62,000 bases of DNA. Source: Phoronis australis (Eukaryota > Phoronida > Phoronidae). Positions 1 to 9,960 of the stretch are shown here, piece after piece. The stretch is taken from NCBI GenBank assembly GCA_002633005.1, contig NMRA01000352.1, positions 340,356 to 402,355 of the forward strand, written 5' to 3'. Both the position numbers and the translations under genes were made by a program. Numbering within the stretch: the stretch's first letter is position 1; each line of letters starts with the position of its first letter. The notes beneath the pieces are model-generated. The model did no database searches and was not told the origin of the DNA. It was given only the letters and a program-made list of their open reading frames with translations.

Positions 1-123
1 CATAAACCAGCCAAAGTTCAGTGGAAACTAAACTTCCAGTCAAGAAAATACTATACTAGTGAGCCAAAGTAATGTGCATGTGATTATGTTGGTGAATTAC
101 CACGAAACTGCAAATCTACTTAC

Positions 124-188
124 TCATCGGGGACCGCAAATTCAGGTTCCGCTTTGGCCACAACACAGTCAGGGCAGAAGTTGTGCAT
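124..188 (-). CDS. Candidate short minus-strand coding exon ending in a consensus splice donor
   Basis: On the minus strand an ATG at 188 opens 21 codons (MHNFCPDCVVAKAEPEFAVP plus D and two bases), running straight into GTAAGT (bases 123-118 reversed), a full-consensus donor. The composition looks protein-like: a Cys-x2-Cys pair, then an acidic and proline-containing stretch. An in-frame stop lies two codons upstream of the ATG, so it would be a first coding exon. No downstream exon can be tested because the gene would leave the window. It would be divergent from the small gene at 1887. I do not recognise the peptide. A chance ORF or a transposon fragment, given the THAP debris at 0.7-1.0 kb, remains possible. 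Confidence 0.25.
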
Positions 189-530
189 TGACAATCATTT
201 TTTGAGTAATGTAAATGTAAATAAAGATTCCCCTAACACCTGGACGTGGGATGGAAATCGAGTTGTTTCATCACAACAGTTTCTGCCAGCAAACACTAAA
301 TTAGCTGAGCTCACACGGCCTCGGTGTCCCGTCAATTAGTTTTATTGCACCTAAAGCCGGTAACGCAGTGATTTATTCATTGCTGGCTTCTCAAATCATT
401 TGCACTCACGAACCCTCCAAAGGCATTACAAATTGATCTAATGAGACTGACTTTGTTTCAGTTTTATATAAGTATTGGTTAGGTGAGAATAATTCATTTT
501 GAAACAGAACGCTCAGTAATAAACGCCAAC

Positions 531-703
531 ATGGCAACTCGCAATCCCGACTTAATTAGGACGAGCTAGAGCTCATCAGTCCCGACTTCGCAGGTGGATC
601 GTTAAGTTTTACAGGCTATCAATTCGAACAGGAATACAGTGATGAAGAAATACTAGAGAGGCGCCGTGAACAAGCTCAGACAACGGAGCGTGTGGAGTTA
701 TTT
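531..703 (+). pseudogene. Broken coding-like segment, possible transposon protein
   Basis: ATG at 531 begins MATRNPD and then hits a stop. After about 11 extra bases an open frame resumes from 570 as a strongly protein-like acidic stretch (ELELISPDF, then GYQFEQEYSDEEILERRREQ) up to a GTAAGC donor at 704. The two parts read as one N-terminus interrupted by a small insertion. A THAP-like fragment lies immediately downstream on the opposite strand, and a terminus resembling the 54.7-kb element follows at about 1000, so I infer a decayed DNA transposon. An alternative is a real exon whose acceptor is the AG at 567-568, though its polypyrimidine tract is poor. Confidence 0.35.
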
Positions 704-942
704 GGTAAGCCGGCATTCGTCGGGCACTGTTGACGTCTGCAGGCCACAGAAACGGAGCTGTTTCACAGCCTCACACTTGCTATTTACAGCGTACATTTCA
801 TTCTTCACTACCATGAGCCACTTCTTAAACATTTCGGACTCTCGAGAAAGTAAAAAAAAACGATATATCCGCTTTCCTCGCAGCTGCTTAGTTCGGACAA
901 GCGGGAACGATGCACCGCAACATAGCGACATTCACTCTGCAT
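698..942 (-). pseudogene. THAP zinc-finger domain remnant, frameshifted
   Basis: From an ATG at 942 the minus strand reads MQSECRYVAVHRS. One frame over it continues as KQLRGKRIYRFF, then SRESEMFKKWLMVVKNEMYA. This is the usual order of a THAP domain: Met and first Cys near the N-terminus, a basic stretch ending in an R-[FY]-F-type core, then a K-K-W-L helix. The reading frame changes between the first Cys and the basic stretch, and the final C-x2-H-F part is not recognisable, so the gene is dead. THAP domains in such repeats are typically the DNA-binding part of P-element-like or other THAP transposases. The segment is shorter than the usual domain of about 90 residues. Confidence 0.45.
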
Positions 943-989
943 ATGAACCACCGATGTGGCTATAGACCGATTAAGACGGCAAAAAAGAT

Positions 990-1020
990 TAATTAAATCG
1001 GGTGGCATTCTCCTTTAACA
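990..1020. mobile_element. Probable terminus of a THAP-type DNA transposon
   Basis: GGTGGCATTCTCCTTTAA at about 1001-1018 resembles the right terminus of the element at 54723-56162 (GGTTGCCTTCTCCTTTAA at 56146-56163). It lies just upstream of the minus-strand THAP remnant, the same spatial relation as in that element. No matching left terminus was found, so this copy is truncated or begins outside the window. Confidence 0.35.
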
Positions 1021-1249
1021 TGTTCAGTTTGTGCTGTCTCATTCTATTCAGATGATGGAAGCGAGTACCCTTTTAGACACGTATGCCACTCGGCGAAGCT
1101 GTTGGCATTTTCCAAATATATGCCCTACAGTTTGCGTAGATTATAAATTTGCAGTACAACTTGATACCAGGTTTACCTTAAATGAAACAGCTTTTGCTGT
1201 CTAGCTATCTGTGGTTATTACCTTTTATTCCATCTATAATTCTGGGGCT

Positions 1250-1505
1250 GGTGCAGTGGCTTGGTAGCTCAACTGAAACATAAAAGTTGTTGCTTAAAAA
1301 AATAATTTGCAGGTGGTCCAGTACATGTACCAGACGTGCGTAGGCTGCTCATGGCTGGCTCAGTGCACTAATCACGTGGAACCATTCTTATGGTTTATTA
1401 ATACAATGTTAAAAACCGAGCTAAGGCGCTACAGACTTGACTCAAGGGTCTAGCAGTGTGCCCCAGTGGGAAGCAGACGCTTAGCTCATTAGGCCACACT
1501 GCCTA
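1250..1505. repeat. tRNA-like (SINE-like) A-box segments, weak
   Basis: Two stretches resemble the 5' half of a tRNA. The plus strand near 1258-1275 has TGGCTTGGTAGC, and the minus strand near 1498-1470 has TGGCCTAATGAGC preceded by a GGCAGTG acceptor-like heptamer. Neither is followed by a convincing B box, so they are at best eroded tRNA-derived SINE heads. Confidence 0.25.
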
Positions 1506-1793
1506 TGGCTTGCTTGCAACGCTGAATGCAGTCGGCAAAGGATTCCTTTTTCAACACCTGGCCTACGAAGAAGAAGTTAATTTTCACCACTTACTTTGTT
1601 TCTGGGGTGAGAACTAATTCATGAGCTTGGAAAAAGCGGTGTTATTTGTTAATGCTTTGAGACCAGCCTGCCATTTAGTAACACTTGGACTTCGCTAGAA
1701 CGCAAGACTTTGCAAGATTACTTGAGATATTGCCGTGTATTTTAAATAAAAGAACGTGACTTCGGCTAGATTTTAACGAGGATGTAGCATAGG

Positions 1794-1934
1794 TCCTTAC
1801 TGAGAGACTCTAGGTTCTAGTGTAACTGAACGCAAAGCTGATTCAGTAAGTTGATTTGAAACAGCCGGCCATTTTATTCACCAAGCATGGCCTCAAGCAA
1901 TAATGACCGTTCTTCTCAAGTCTCTCAGTAAGGA
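1794..1934. repeat. Perfect 16-bp inverted repeat spanning a start codon and splice donor
   Basis: TCCTTACTGAGAGACT (1794-1809) is the exact reverse complement of AGTCTCTCAGTAAGGA (1919-1934). The right arm contains the exon 1 splice donor of the small gene (GTAAGG at 1928), and the loop of about 109 nt contains its ATG. If transcription starts upstream of 1794 the RNA could fold over the 5' splice site. Confidence 0.7.
1887..1927 (+). CDS. Small three-exon gene, exon 1 (54-residue protein, family not recognised)
   Basis: ATG at 1887 (context AAGCATGG) encodes MASSNNDRSSQVS plus two bases of a His codon, then meets the donor GTAAGG at 1928. The intron is phase 2 and 171 bp long. Joined to 2099-2180 and 2993-3034, the exons give one uninterrupted 54-residue frame, with all four splice sites matching consensus and phases agreeing (2, then 0). 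The N-terminus is polar, Ser/Asn-rich and without a signal peptide. I do not recognise the family, although the look is that of a conserved small eukaryotic protein. A perfect 16-bp inverted repeat covers the donor. No ordinary ORF finder would report this gene, because every exon is short. Confidence 0.65.
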
Positions 1935-2098
1935 ATAAGGTGATGCCGATCTATTTTTGTCAAGAATCAAGACCAAGTTTTCATCTAACCTTGAGTCATT
2001 GCTGCTTTGCTTTATCTGTTACAGTTAGTTGCAGTGGTAAATTCCTATTATAATCCACTATTGTGTCAGTGTCTAATTGTTGCTGTTTTCTGTTTTAG

Positions 2099-2180
2099 TG
2101 GTTTCATCCCAGTGGCCATCAACTTCCTCAGGAGGGTACCCATTGTTGGATCATTACTCAACCTGCCAGGCATCAGCTCA
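2099..2180 (+). CDS. Small three-exon gene, exon 2 (hydrophobic/amphipathic core)
   Basis: The acceptor TGCTGTTTTCTGTTTTAG (ending 2098) is an excellent polypyrimidine tract, and the exon ends at the full-consensus donor GTAAGT (2181). It encodes residues 14-41: GFIPVAINFLRRVPIVG followed by SLLNLPGISS. The segment is mostly hydrophobic with two adjacent arginines and three prolines. It is better described as a membrane-associated amphipathic helix or hairpin than as a clear transmembrane span. The following intron is phase 0 and 812 bp long. What this core binds or where it sits in the cell cannot be told from sequence. Confidence 0.65.
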
Positions 2181-2992
2181 GTAAGTTTTGAGCTAGCCTG
2201 CTTTAATAACCATTTATTGTATTTAGTATAGACCAGAAATAAAGACGCAAAATGGCAATGAGCCGGGATCTAATCTTTGTATTCGAAATTGATTGAAGTC
2301 AGAATTATTTCTGACATTTGCTATTTTACGTTTGTGCAAACTCATGGTCAATTGTCGGATATTCTGTGGTGAATTGGCAGGGATGAAACAAATTTTTTCA
2401 TTCACAGACATCTTGAAATGTACAACAATGACAAAATGACAGGATCATGGTCACATAGAATTAATAAAATGCTGAAAGATATCCCACTTCATAAATCCAT
2501 ACAAGAATGCTGAACACTGTCCACCAATTACACTGTCGCCGTCTTGAGACTAGGTATGTTTCAGCATGCTGCCGCTATATTGGAAAATGGCTATTTATCT
2601 TGTGTCACTAGATGGGAACCAAGTTTTCGTCGGACAAATTTCAGTGCCACCTGCAGCTCCCTTGTAATGTGGTTGAAGATTTAAAGTCGCTGAATTTTAA
2701 AGTGTTGTTCATTGAAGCACTTCCTTTTAGAGATATATGTAGTGTTTGGTGGTCCAACTAAGTGGAGGTTGAAGTTCTTATTGAGGCAATTTCAAGTGCC
2801 AAAAAGAAAGTGCTGTCAGTTGTGTCTATTATTTGCTGTCAACCTTGCTGTTGGTACTTGTGCACTCTGAAGGGGAATACAACTGCACATTCAGATTCTT
2901 AAATGCACATTTATTTGATCATTTAGAACCATCAAGACACAGTTAAATTCTTCCTTTTATATACAGTTCATTTTGTTCTTTTTTATTTGCAG

Positions 2993-3034
2993 ATTGTGAA
3001 CAGGCTGGCTGGAGAGTCAGGATCAATGGTTTAA
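2993..3034 (+). CDS. Small three-exon gene, exon 3 (C-terminus and stop)
   Basis: Preceded by the strong acceptor TTCTTTTTTATTTGCAG (ending 2992), this exon adds IVNRLAGESGSMV and a TAA stop at 3032-3034, giving a 54-residue product. The 3' untranslated part probably runs about 550 nt. An AATAAA at 3556-3561 is followed 25-45 bases later by the TG-rich stretch TGTTTTTGTGGTCCTGTTG, the usual arrangement for cleavage and polyadenylation. A two-copy 70-bp repeat (3347-3483) lies within this UTR. The short acidic-to-hydrophobic tail could end in a free Val that binds a partner, but that is speculation. Confidence 0.65.
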   Translation: MVNRLAGESGSMV

Positions 3035-3346
3035 CAGTGTCCCCTGTGATGAAAATGTGAACAACTGGATTGTTACTAGAGCCCTCTTGTGATGCAGAGG
3101 TGAACAACTTGAACTGGATTATACAGTGTTTATATTTGATACAAGTTGGTTGCGTCATTGCTGAAGTTCTGCTGAAGATCTAAAACGCAAGATCAGGTTG
3201 ACCTGGTTTCAAACCTGTGATTTGCTCCATTAATCTCATTTTTCAACTGGAGCAAAATGATCCCCATTATCCAGTTTTCTCAGTGCTTTCATAAAGGTCC
3301 TTGTTAGAATGAATACTACACGTGGTTCATTCACTTGTTCAGATCA

Positions 3347-3483
3347 TTCAGTGGCTGGTGCGTATGATTCACTGACCCATGCAGATGATTCATTGTTTTC
3401 TGTGAATGATTCATGTTTCAGTGGCTGGTGCTTATCATCCATTGGCTCACGCATGTGATTCAGTGTTTTGTACAAATGATTCG
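3347..3483 (+). repeat. Two tandem copies of a ~70-bp unit rich in ATGATTCA
   Basis: The unit begins TTCAGTGGCTGGTGC at 3347 and again at 3417. The copies differ at roughly a fifth of positions. ATGATTC-type heptamers recur several times inside and just outside the array. It lies in the inferred 3' UTR of the small gene. Confidence 0.7.
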
Positions 3484-3555
3484 AGGACTCGCACCTATGA
3501 ATGTCTGATATACATGATTCAGATAATTACAAAATGTCAGGTGTTTCTATATGTA

Positions 3556-3606
3556 AATAAAGTTTTATCAATCCTTACTCGAATTTTGAATGTTTTTGTG
3601 GTCCTG
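3556..3606 (+). terminator. Poly(A) signal of the small gene
   Basis: AATAAA at 3556-3561 is followed by a T/G-rich downstream element at about 3588-3606. It is the first good signal after the stop codon at 3034. Confidence 0.5.
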
Positions 3607-3788
3607 TTGAATGATCATTGCAGTGTGCCAGTGTTCTGTTACCTTTCACTGATCAAACCCACCACTATAATGATTGTTGACATTAGCTGATTTTTTCACA
3701 AATGGGTAATTTTTTCGTTTTCACCATTTGCTTTAATGAAACTGATATCTTTTTCCTTACTCCAATTAGATGTGATTTCTAAGCTTGA

Positions 3789-3919
3789 GTTGAACTGGCA
3801 GATACATTGTAGTCATTGCTACAGACCTGGTCCAATAATGTAGACTAGTTCTAGTCACTGAATTGAACTGACAGATCTACAGACCAGGCCCAATAATATA
3901 GACCAGTTATAGTCACTAA
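3789..3919 (+). repeat. Two tandem copies of a ~60-70-bp unit
   Basis: TTGAACTGGCAGAT, CTACAGACCTGGTCCAATAA and TAGTCACT recur in order at 3790-3859 and 3863-3917. The first copy carries a 14-bp insertion. No coding content. Confidence 0.7.
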
Positions 3920-5848
3920 GGTAGTTGGGCTTTAGGATGAATTTATTGGATGTGGCATAAGTCATTTCAATTATCAAAGGCTAATATTGCGATGGTGTTT
4001 GTGAAGAACGTACACCAGGCAAGAAAGTTTATGTTTTTAATGTGGTGGAAAACGGACTATAGGCGCTAGTGGCTTTGAAGTCTGAAAAATACTCTCTCAG
4101 CAGACAGATTGTTATTAGAACTCTATGAAACCCATAATGTTTGTGACCAAGAGCGTATTTTTAAGAAAAAATGTTATAAAACTATTTTATATTTGATGGT
4201 AGGTAAGGTTAATAATTTTAGAACATTTTTATCAGGACTATACTGAAATACCCGTTGGCAGGCCCACCTGTACATTTGCACCAGTACCCAGTGATTTAGA
4301 AATATTTTCTGAAATTGGATCCTTGTACTGGTATGTTGGAGCTAGAATTATAGTAAGCGATAAGCATATCAAGAACTCGGGGGAGGTAAATGTTATTGGG
4401 GGCATGGATATTTCAATGTCCTCAAGCTCAAATGTTACTCGTTTACCACGAGCGTGTATAAGCTCATAGGTACAGAGGCACCTGTGGCTGTCTCGGCAGA
4501 GTACCAGTATGTCTATATTGGATATGGTATTCGGAGGTATTGTCCATTTTTATATTTTCCAGTTCAGTGTGAATCAACGGATAAGCCATGTTTCAGTCAC
4601 CCATAAAGTTTTGGTCGGGTGTTTGACGTACAGAGCATGCCGCTAATAAAGGCCTAATTTACATTATGTCGGCATGATTAGCCAGGTATAACCCGTGGTA
4701 TTAAAAAGACAAGAACAGCAGTCATTAAAAAGTCTTGTACAGGTTCACATGTCATATGATCAAAAGGCAGACCAAATCCGCTACCTTAAGAACAAAATCA
4801 CTCGTGGAGCTCGTCAGAAATTTGATCTCTCCTCTAATTGTCGACGGAGCCCTAATTAGACTGCATGTGGCAGATCTACTTTCTTTCAACTTGAGAAGGT
4901 TGCATTTCAATGGCGTAATGGTGTGGATAGACTCTGAACGCCCCTGGTGATTCCAGACACTTAAAGTCTGCGCGTCTGACTACCCGTGAGACTTTGTCAT
5001 CAAGCCTATGTCAGACATTGGTGACGTTATGGGCGTTTGACTGGGCTTCAGTTCAGATGACTGCTTTCTGATGAAAATTCCACGTCTGAACGCATTACTA
5101 GTCGACAGAAACATTGCGCTCCCCTTTTCCGGGGTGGATTACTGTAGTTCCCCCTGTCGGTCTACATGGCTGAGAAATGGAAATACCCTTTACTCTTTCA
5201 ATATCGGTGTCATAATGTTCTTTATCGTGATGGGATTCCATTTCAAAATTATTGAACCATCAGCATGTACGGGGCATTCCGGTTACTCGAGTTGGTGACT
5301 GTTCTATCGGCACGGTAAAACCGATTTTAAGTGTCGGCTAACGACGTAGCAGAAATAGTATATGCTACGGCCCGCGCTCACAGCCTTTTAGAGTCTTCAA
5401 TATACCCGGTACCATGTTCTAAGCCTATATAGAAGCACTGGCCTCAGCCAAAGATGCGAACCCGATTTCATTACCGAGTTTTTTGGCGGGGCCTCACTTA
5501 TTAAGCGATCGTTCAAAGAATAGATGTCCCGCTTTCAATTCTTTTAATATTTGAAAGTACTTAAAAGTGCGCACACAAAAACCTCGGGTCGCGAAAAAGA
5601 CTCACAAAAAGTCGCCAGGCATACCTTGAACTTTTAACCATCTCTTGAATTCCCAAGTGACTGTGAATGACTTAAAATGGCCGCGAGAGCGGCAAAATCT
5701 GTAAAATAATACGTTTAAATTTGTATTAAAGGCCTCTGAACAAAAAAATTAATCAGGCACATTTGCACACACAGTCAACCCATTTAAGAGTTGTTCTCGT
5801 CTTTTAAAGGCAGAATATACATATTTAACAACAGATATATCTAATGGA
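3920..5848. other. Intergenic stretch, nothing recognised
   Basis: Unique-looking sequence with only short chance ORFs (the longest about 75 codons), no consensus splice pairs framing open sequence and no clear repeat. Confidence 0.5.
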
Positions 5849-7151
5849 TTAGCTAGCAGGCGTATCAGTTATACAGTGAGTTGGATGCTTCCATTGAACT
5901 TTCTTCATAAAACGTAACCTACTTTCACAGTATCCCTTGCAAATCAGCAACATTAAGTGGTATTCATCCTCTACAAGAATATCATTGCAAATCAAACATA
6001 GTCTGTTATAATATTCTGTTTTCTGGTGTCTACCCACTTCCACTTGTTGTCTATCGTGGTTGGAGCAACGTAACCGAGTAAACGCTTGAATAAGACTATT
6101 ATGTAGCGGTAACTTAAAATATGATTCAAAACAGTACAAAGTCTTAACGTTACAGTAGTATTTAAGTTTTTCATTATGCTCAATTTCTGATCGCCAACCT
6201 TTCTCATAGCAGTCATTAACTCTTTGCACGAAGATTCTTAAAAACGAGACTTCGCACGTGACACCTTGATTCAACCAAATTTCATAAAAACCGTATTTTG
6301 ATACCAATTGTCTTACAGAAGATACCCAAGTATTTCTCCCATTCCGATCTAAATCAGCTAACATGTCATAATCCGCTTTAGCGTATTTAGCTAGTAGGTG
6401 GCATTTTCAATAACTTTAGCCAATATTTCACATAGAGCGGATAAATTCCACATTGACCTAACACAGTTGTGTTTGAGCAAGAATTTCCAACTCCATGAGC
6501 AATTTTACAAAATTTAACATATAAGTTTTCAAGCCATTCAAATTCTTTGAATCCCCATATTTCCGCACCGTAGCACATAGTTGGCACAGTAATTTTATCA
6601 AACAGTTCAAGTGATAGGCCTCAATGATAATTCCGGTGCACCGGTTTCTAACTTTACAGATAGACATAGCAGCTTTACTCAGTACCTTCACGTGCCAGAG
6701 TTTTAGTGGCTTTGGACCAAACTAATCTTGGTGAAAAAATATTCCAAGATATTTATATTGGAAGGCAACCTCCACTACTTAATTGCCATAATACCACTTC
6801 TCATACGCTCTGAGTGGCCCGCCATTTCTAAAAACAATGATGTTTTTTCACATTTACACTCATGCCCCAAGAAGAGCAATAATCATAAAGGCAGTTTAAC
6901 ATTCTTTGCAAATTAATTTGAGTGCTCGAACACAGAACCTTGTCATCAGCATACAACAGCGATTTGACTTCCGGCGCCTCTTCATTGATATAAATCCCTG
7001 TAATATTTTGGGCATTATCTAGGACTTCGATCAATTCGTTCAGATACATGATGAACAATAGTGGGCTGATCATACACCCTTGTCTGGTGCCGACAGAACA
7101 AATCTGCAAAACATATGCGCAAAATATATATATTTGACTCAAAGATAGCAT
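5849..7151 (-). pseudogene. Dead non-LTR retrotransposon: reverse transcriptase and C-terminal region
   Basis: Read on the minus strand from 7151, the first block gives GTRQGCMISPLLFIMYLNEL and SLLYADDKVL, i.e. the palm motif and the Y-A-D-D catalytic box of a reverse transcriptase. The next blocks (6691-6458 and 6587-6387) shift frame several times and include YGAEIWGF, typical of the region after the RT in CR1/Jockey-like elements. The last block (6364-5849) contains RLRCSNH and CLICNDILVEDEYHLML, the Cys-rich C-terminal signature common in these elements. The polyprotein lacks its endonuclease half and is broken by several frameshifts and stops, so this is a 5'-truncated, inactive copy. 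Subfamily assignment would need a database search. Confidence 0.8.
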
Positions 7152-8440
7152 AGCTAATTGGCATAAGCGCGATGCCTCTGACTGGTAGTGTGTGAATTAT
7201 CCTGAAATGGTCCAATTCAATCACTAGCGTCCAAAGGACACGTTGTCTCATCATCACTGCATGTACGGAAACGGTTTCAGTCCCTGCTTGCCTTATCTCA
7301 CTGAGAAATGAAAATTACACAATCATATTTTGCTTTTGTTTTGAGATAATCGTTATTGTATGAGATTTGAATATGTAACCCGCGCTTCGACTTGTGCTAA
7401 GGGTCCTCCGATTACTTAATCCGGCCGAGTAAAAGGCCTAATTCGAATTTCATTTTTGAGCCACGGCTCAACAGTGAGAAAAGCAGTTTTAATTTGATTT
7501 TGTTTTCTGCACGTCAGCAGCGCCACTGTGGCATGTCATATTTTCCCTCTTCTCGATAGATGTCGCGTTAAATTATACGCGACAACCCAACGCGCGTTTT
7601 GGTACTGAATGCGGCGTTACCAAACATTGAGCCTGTTTGTGCAAACTCTCCGCATCCAAAGTAGACAATGATCGTTTAACAAGCGAAGTTTTCTCCAACC
7701 TTTAACTTGCGCCACTCGGATGTTACTTCTCGAAATTGAAAACATGAAAGGGAGTAGACTGTGAACATTACAACTATGATTCTCGGTGTAATTTTAGAAA
7801 CTGGTACTTCCCGATGTTCTGAATGACAAATTTCTTGGAACCAGGCGTATGTTTAATAGTGTCTTAAAATGCACTGAGATTCCACTCACAGACCTTGATT
7901 TTTCAGTTGAAGTAGACCTGAGACGTTCCAACCAGCGTGTAATTCCGCATAGAATCGCATTTTCATAAGGCCCTTAGGCCCTTGTACATATATGCAAAGC
8001 TGCGTCTATATCCTTAGGTGCATGCGCCTATAAGTGCAAAAGACTTAGGAAACAAAAAACAAAAGAGCGAGGAAAACCTCGACTTATCCGCCACAAAACA
8101 GTGGTATTTGCGTGTATTCAATTTATCTGAACACAAAGTGTTTGAACGAAGGAAAGACACAACGAAAACACACCATTACTTCATGAGCATACACAGGAGA
8201 TAGCCCCCCCCCCCTCCCCACCACCCACGAAATATTTATGCAGTGTTCTAGGAAAATAAAAGAAGAAAAAGCATCACGCTTCAATACCCGCGTGGCGATA
8301 GCGACTGAGTTTTAAACTTTACACACTCAGATATAAACTGAAGGACTTTAAAGCCACTAGGCCTTAAAAAATAACGAATTGGTGGAAAATTAAATGTCTA
8401 TGAATAAAACACCGTGCTTCCCCTCAGTCCGCGCGCTGGA
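7152..8440. other. Intergenic, with C-homopolymer and a near-palindromic CGCATGCG motif
   Basis: No supported gene. Holds TAGGTGCATGCGCCTA at 8013-8028 (see dispersed palindromes) and an 11-base C run at 8204-8214. Confidence 0.45.
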
Positions 8441-8445
8441 AGGCT

Positions 8446-9145
8446 TGCCGCGCACAAATTTCTTTTCTCTCGCGTCGTCATTACCCTCTTGCGGACGCAC
8501 ATTCCTCCTCCAGGCTGTTTTTTTTTTATCTCGCGGATATATTACTTTGCTCCCGTACTCTATTTCCTTTCCGCGAAAGCTATTCTATACCCTCGGACGG
8601 CGTTCCCTTTTCTCGGGAAAATTGGCATGACCTGATATGAAGTCTCCATTCACAAATTAAATTTCTGGACACGTTTTCGCAAATTTTCGATAATTTGTTT
8701 TAAAATTTGTTTTAAACAGAATCATTTCACAACCACTGCCTTTAAGCTAGGGAAATGAAAAAGTCAAATGTTCAGATACTGACATTGTTTGATAAGGATG
8801 CAGTGAAGATGCTATTGAATTAACTTTGCGCTCAACAGTCCATGTCAATTGTCCTCGTGATCCCGTGAGCTCGAGAATTGCTATCAGTATTATCAATAAC
8901 TTTTGTAATGACACTCGATAAACTAGGTAAAATTCACAGTATGTAGTAAGAGAACGACTATTCCCATTTGCTTTTACGATATTCAAATAATTCATTGAAA
9001 AAATAAACAGTAAATGTAGTTCCGCGGCAGCTCGATCGACGAGTCCATGAGCAAAGAGAGCAAAGAAATATGTCCGCGAGACGGGAAAAGTGGTCCACGA
9101 GAGGGGAATAGCGTGCTAGAGAAAAGAAATTTGTGCGCAGGCTGT
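8446..9145. mobile_element. Inverted-repeat element, ~700 bp
   Basis: GCGCACAAATTTCTTTTCTC (from about 8449) reappears on the minus strand (about 9142 downward). The similarity continues imperfectly through a second block, TCTCGCGGATATATTACTTTGCTC on the plus side versus a close match on the minus side. The arms are roughly 90-110 bp, pyrimidine-rich and enclose about 500 bp without coding content. I infer a non-autonomous DNA element or a palindromic duplication. No target-site duplication was identified. Confidence 0.5.
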
Positions 9146-9659
9146 GTAAGCACCGTGCGGGCATGAAAGTCTAGATGCCTTGTTGAAGCATATTATTCAC
9201 AAAAATTGTTCGTGGCTTTCGATTTCTTCTCGAAATCCTTGTAACGTCGGAACTAATTTAGGTTCATAGCGATACGTTTTTTCTTTTGCCCTTCGACCCA
9301 CGCCCCCATACGTGATCGTCCATGAACGAACGTCTCTGATAGTACATTTCCAACTATTTTTCTAAAAGTGTAATTTGTCTACACACGGACAAAAGAATAT
9401 CAAATACCTGGGCAACGTTTTACAAGACAATTTTCCATTCCATTTGGCAATTAACACCTAAACGTATTTATTTTCATTTGGCAAAGCTCCGGTGCCACCT
9501 AGTAAGTTACCATTGTTGTTATCCAGGCAACGAACAGAAAACTATTGTCCTGTGCGGCTGATGTATGTTTTTTTTTCGAATATCTCCATGCAAATCAGTT
9601 TACTCTGACTGTAGAGTCATTAAAATCGTTTTCAGTTTTACACAACACCAGGTCACACG

Positions 9660-9920
9660 TGCTCAGCCGGGTTGACTGTCATTCACACACACACCAAATC
9701 AATACCTCGATATGATTGGCCAGTTGGGTCGGTAACTTTATTCAGTATACCATTCATTAGAACATCAACCTCGTCTGTGGTAAAATACCGTCCGTCTCAC
9801 TCTATCGCAACCACCTCTCCGTACCGTTCCATCTTTCTCGAATCGCCATCGTCAGGAAACGTCAGATGTCGTACCTGACAAGATGTCCGCCCAGCGTTGG
9901 ACGGTATCACCATCATCCAG
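9660..9920 (+). other. Candidate alternative 5' exon of onecut (distal)
   Basis: This GC-richer stretch ends CATCATCCAG at 9920 followed by GTAAGTGTAG, a perfect donor. The last ATG (9857) opens MSYLTRCPPSVGRYHHHP plus one base (phase 1). The acceptor just upstream of the onecut start codon (AG at 19323-19324) begins with GC ATG, so joining gives an in-frame extension. The pairing of phases is what makes it worth listing. Alternatively the exon is untranslated or belongs to another transcript. Confidence 0.25.
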
Positions 9921-9940
9921 GTAAGTGTAGCTTGATGCAC

Positions 9941-9960
9941 GCGCGTGCGCGTGACATTGC
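9941..9960. other. Alternating purine-pyrimidine run (possible Z-DNA)
   Basis: GCACGCGCGTGCGCGTG is an uninterrupted alternating CG/CA tract just downstream of the donor at 9921. Confidence 0.3.
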
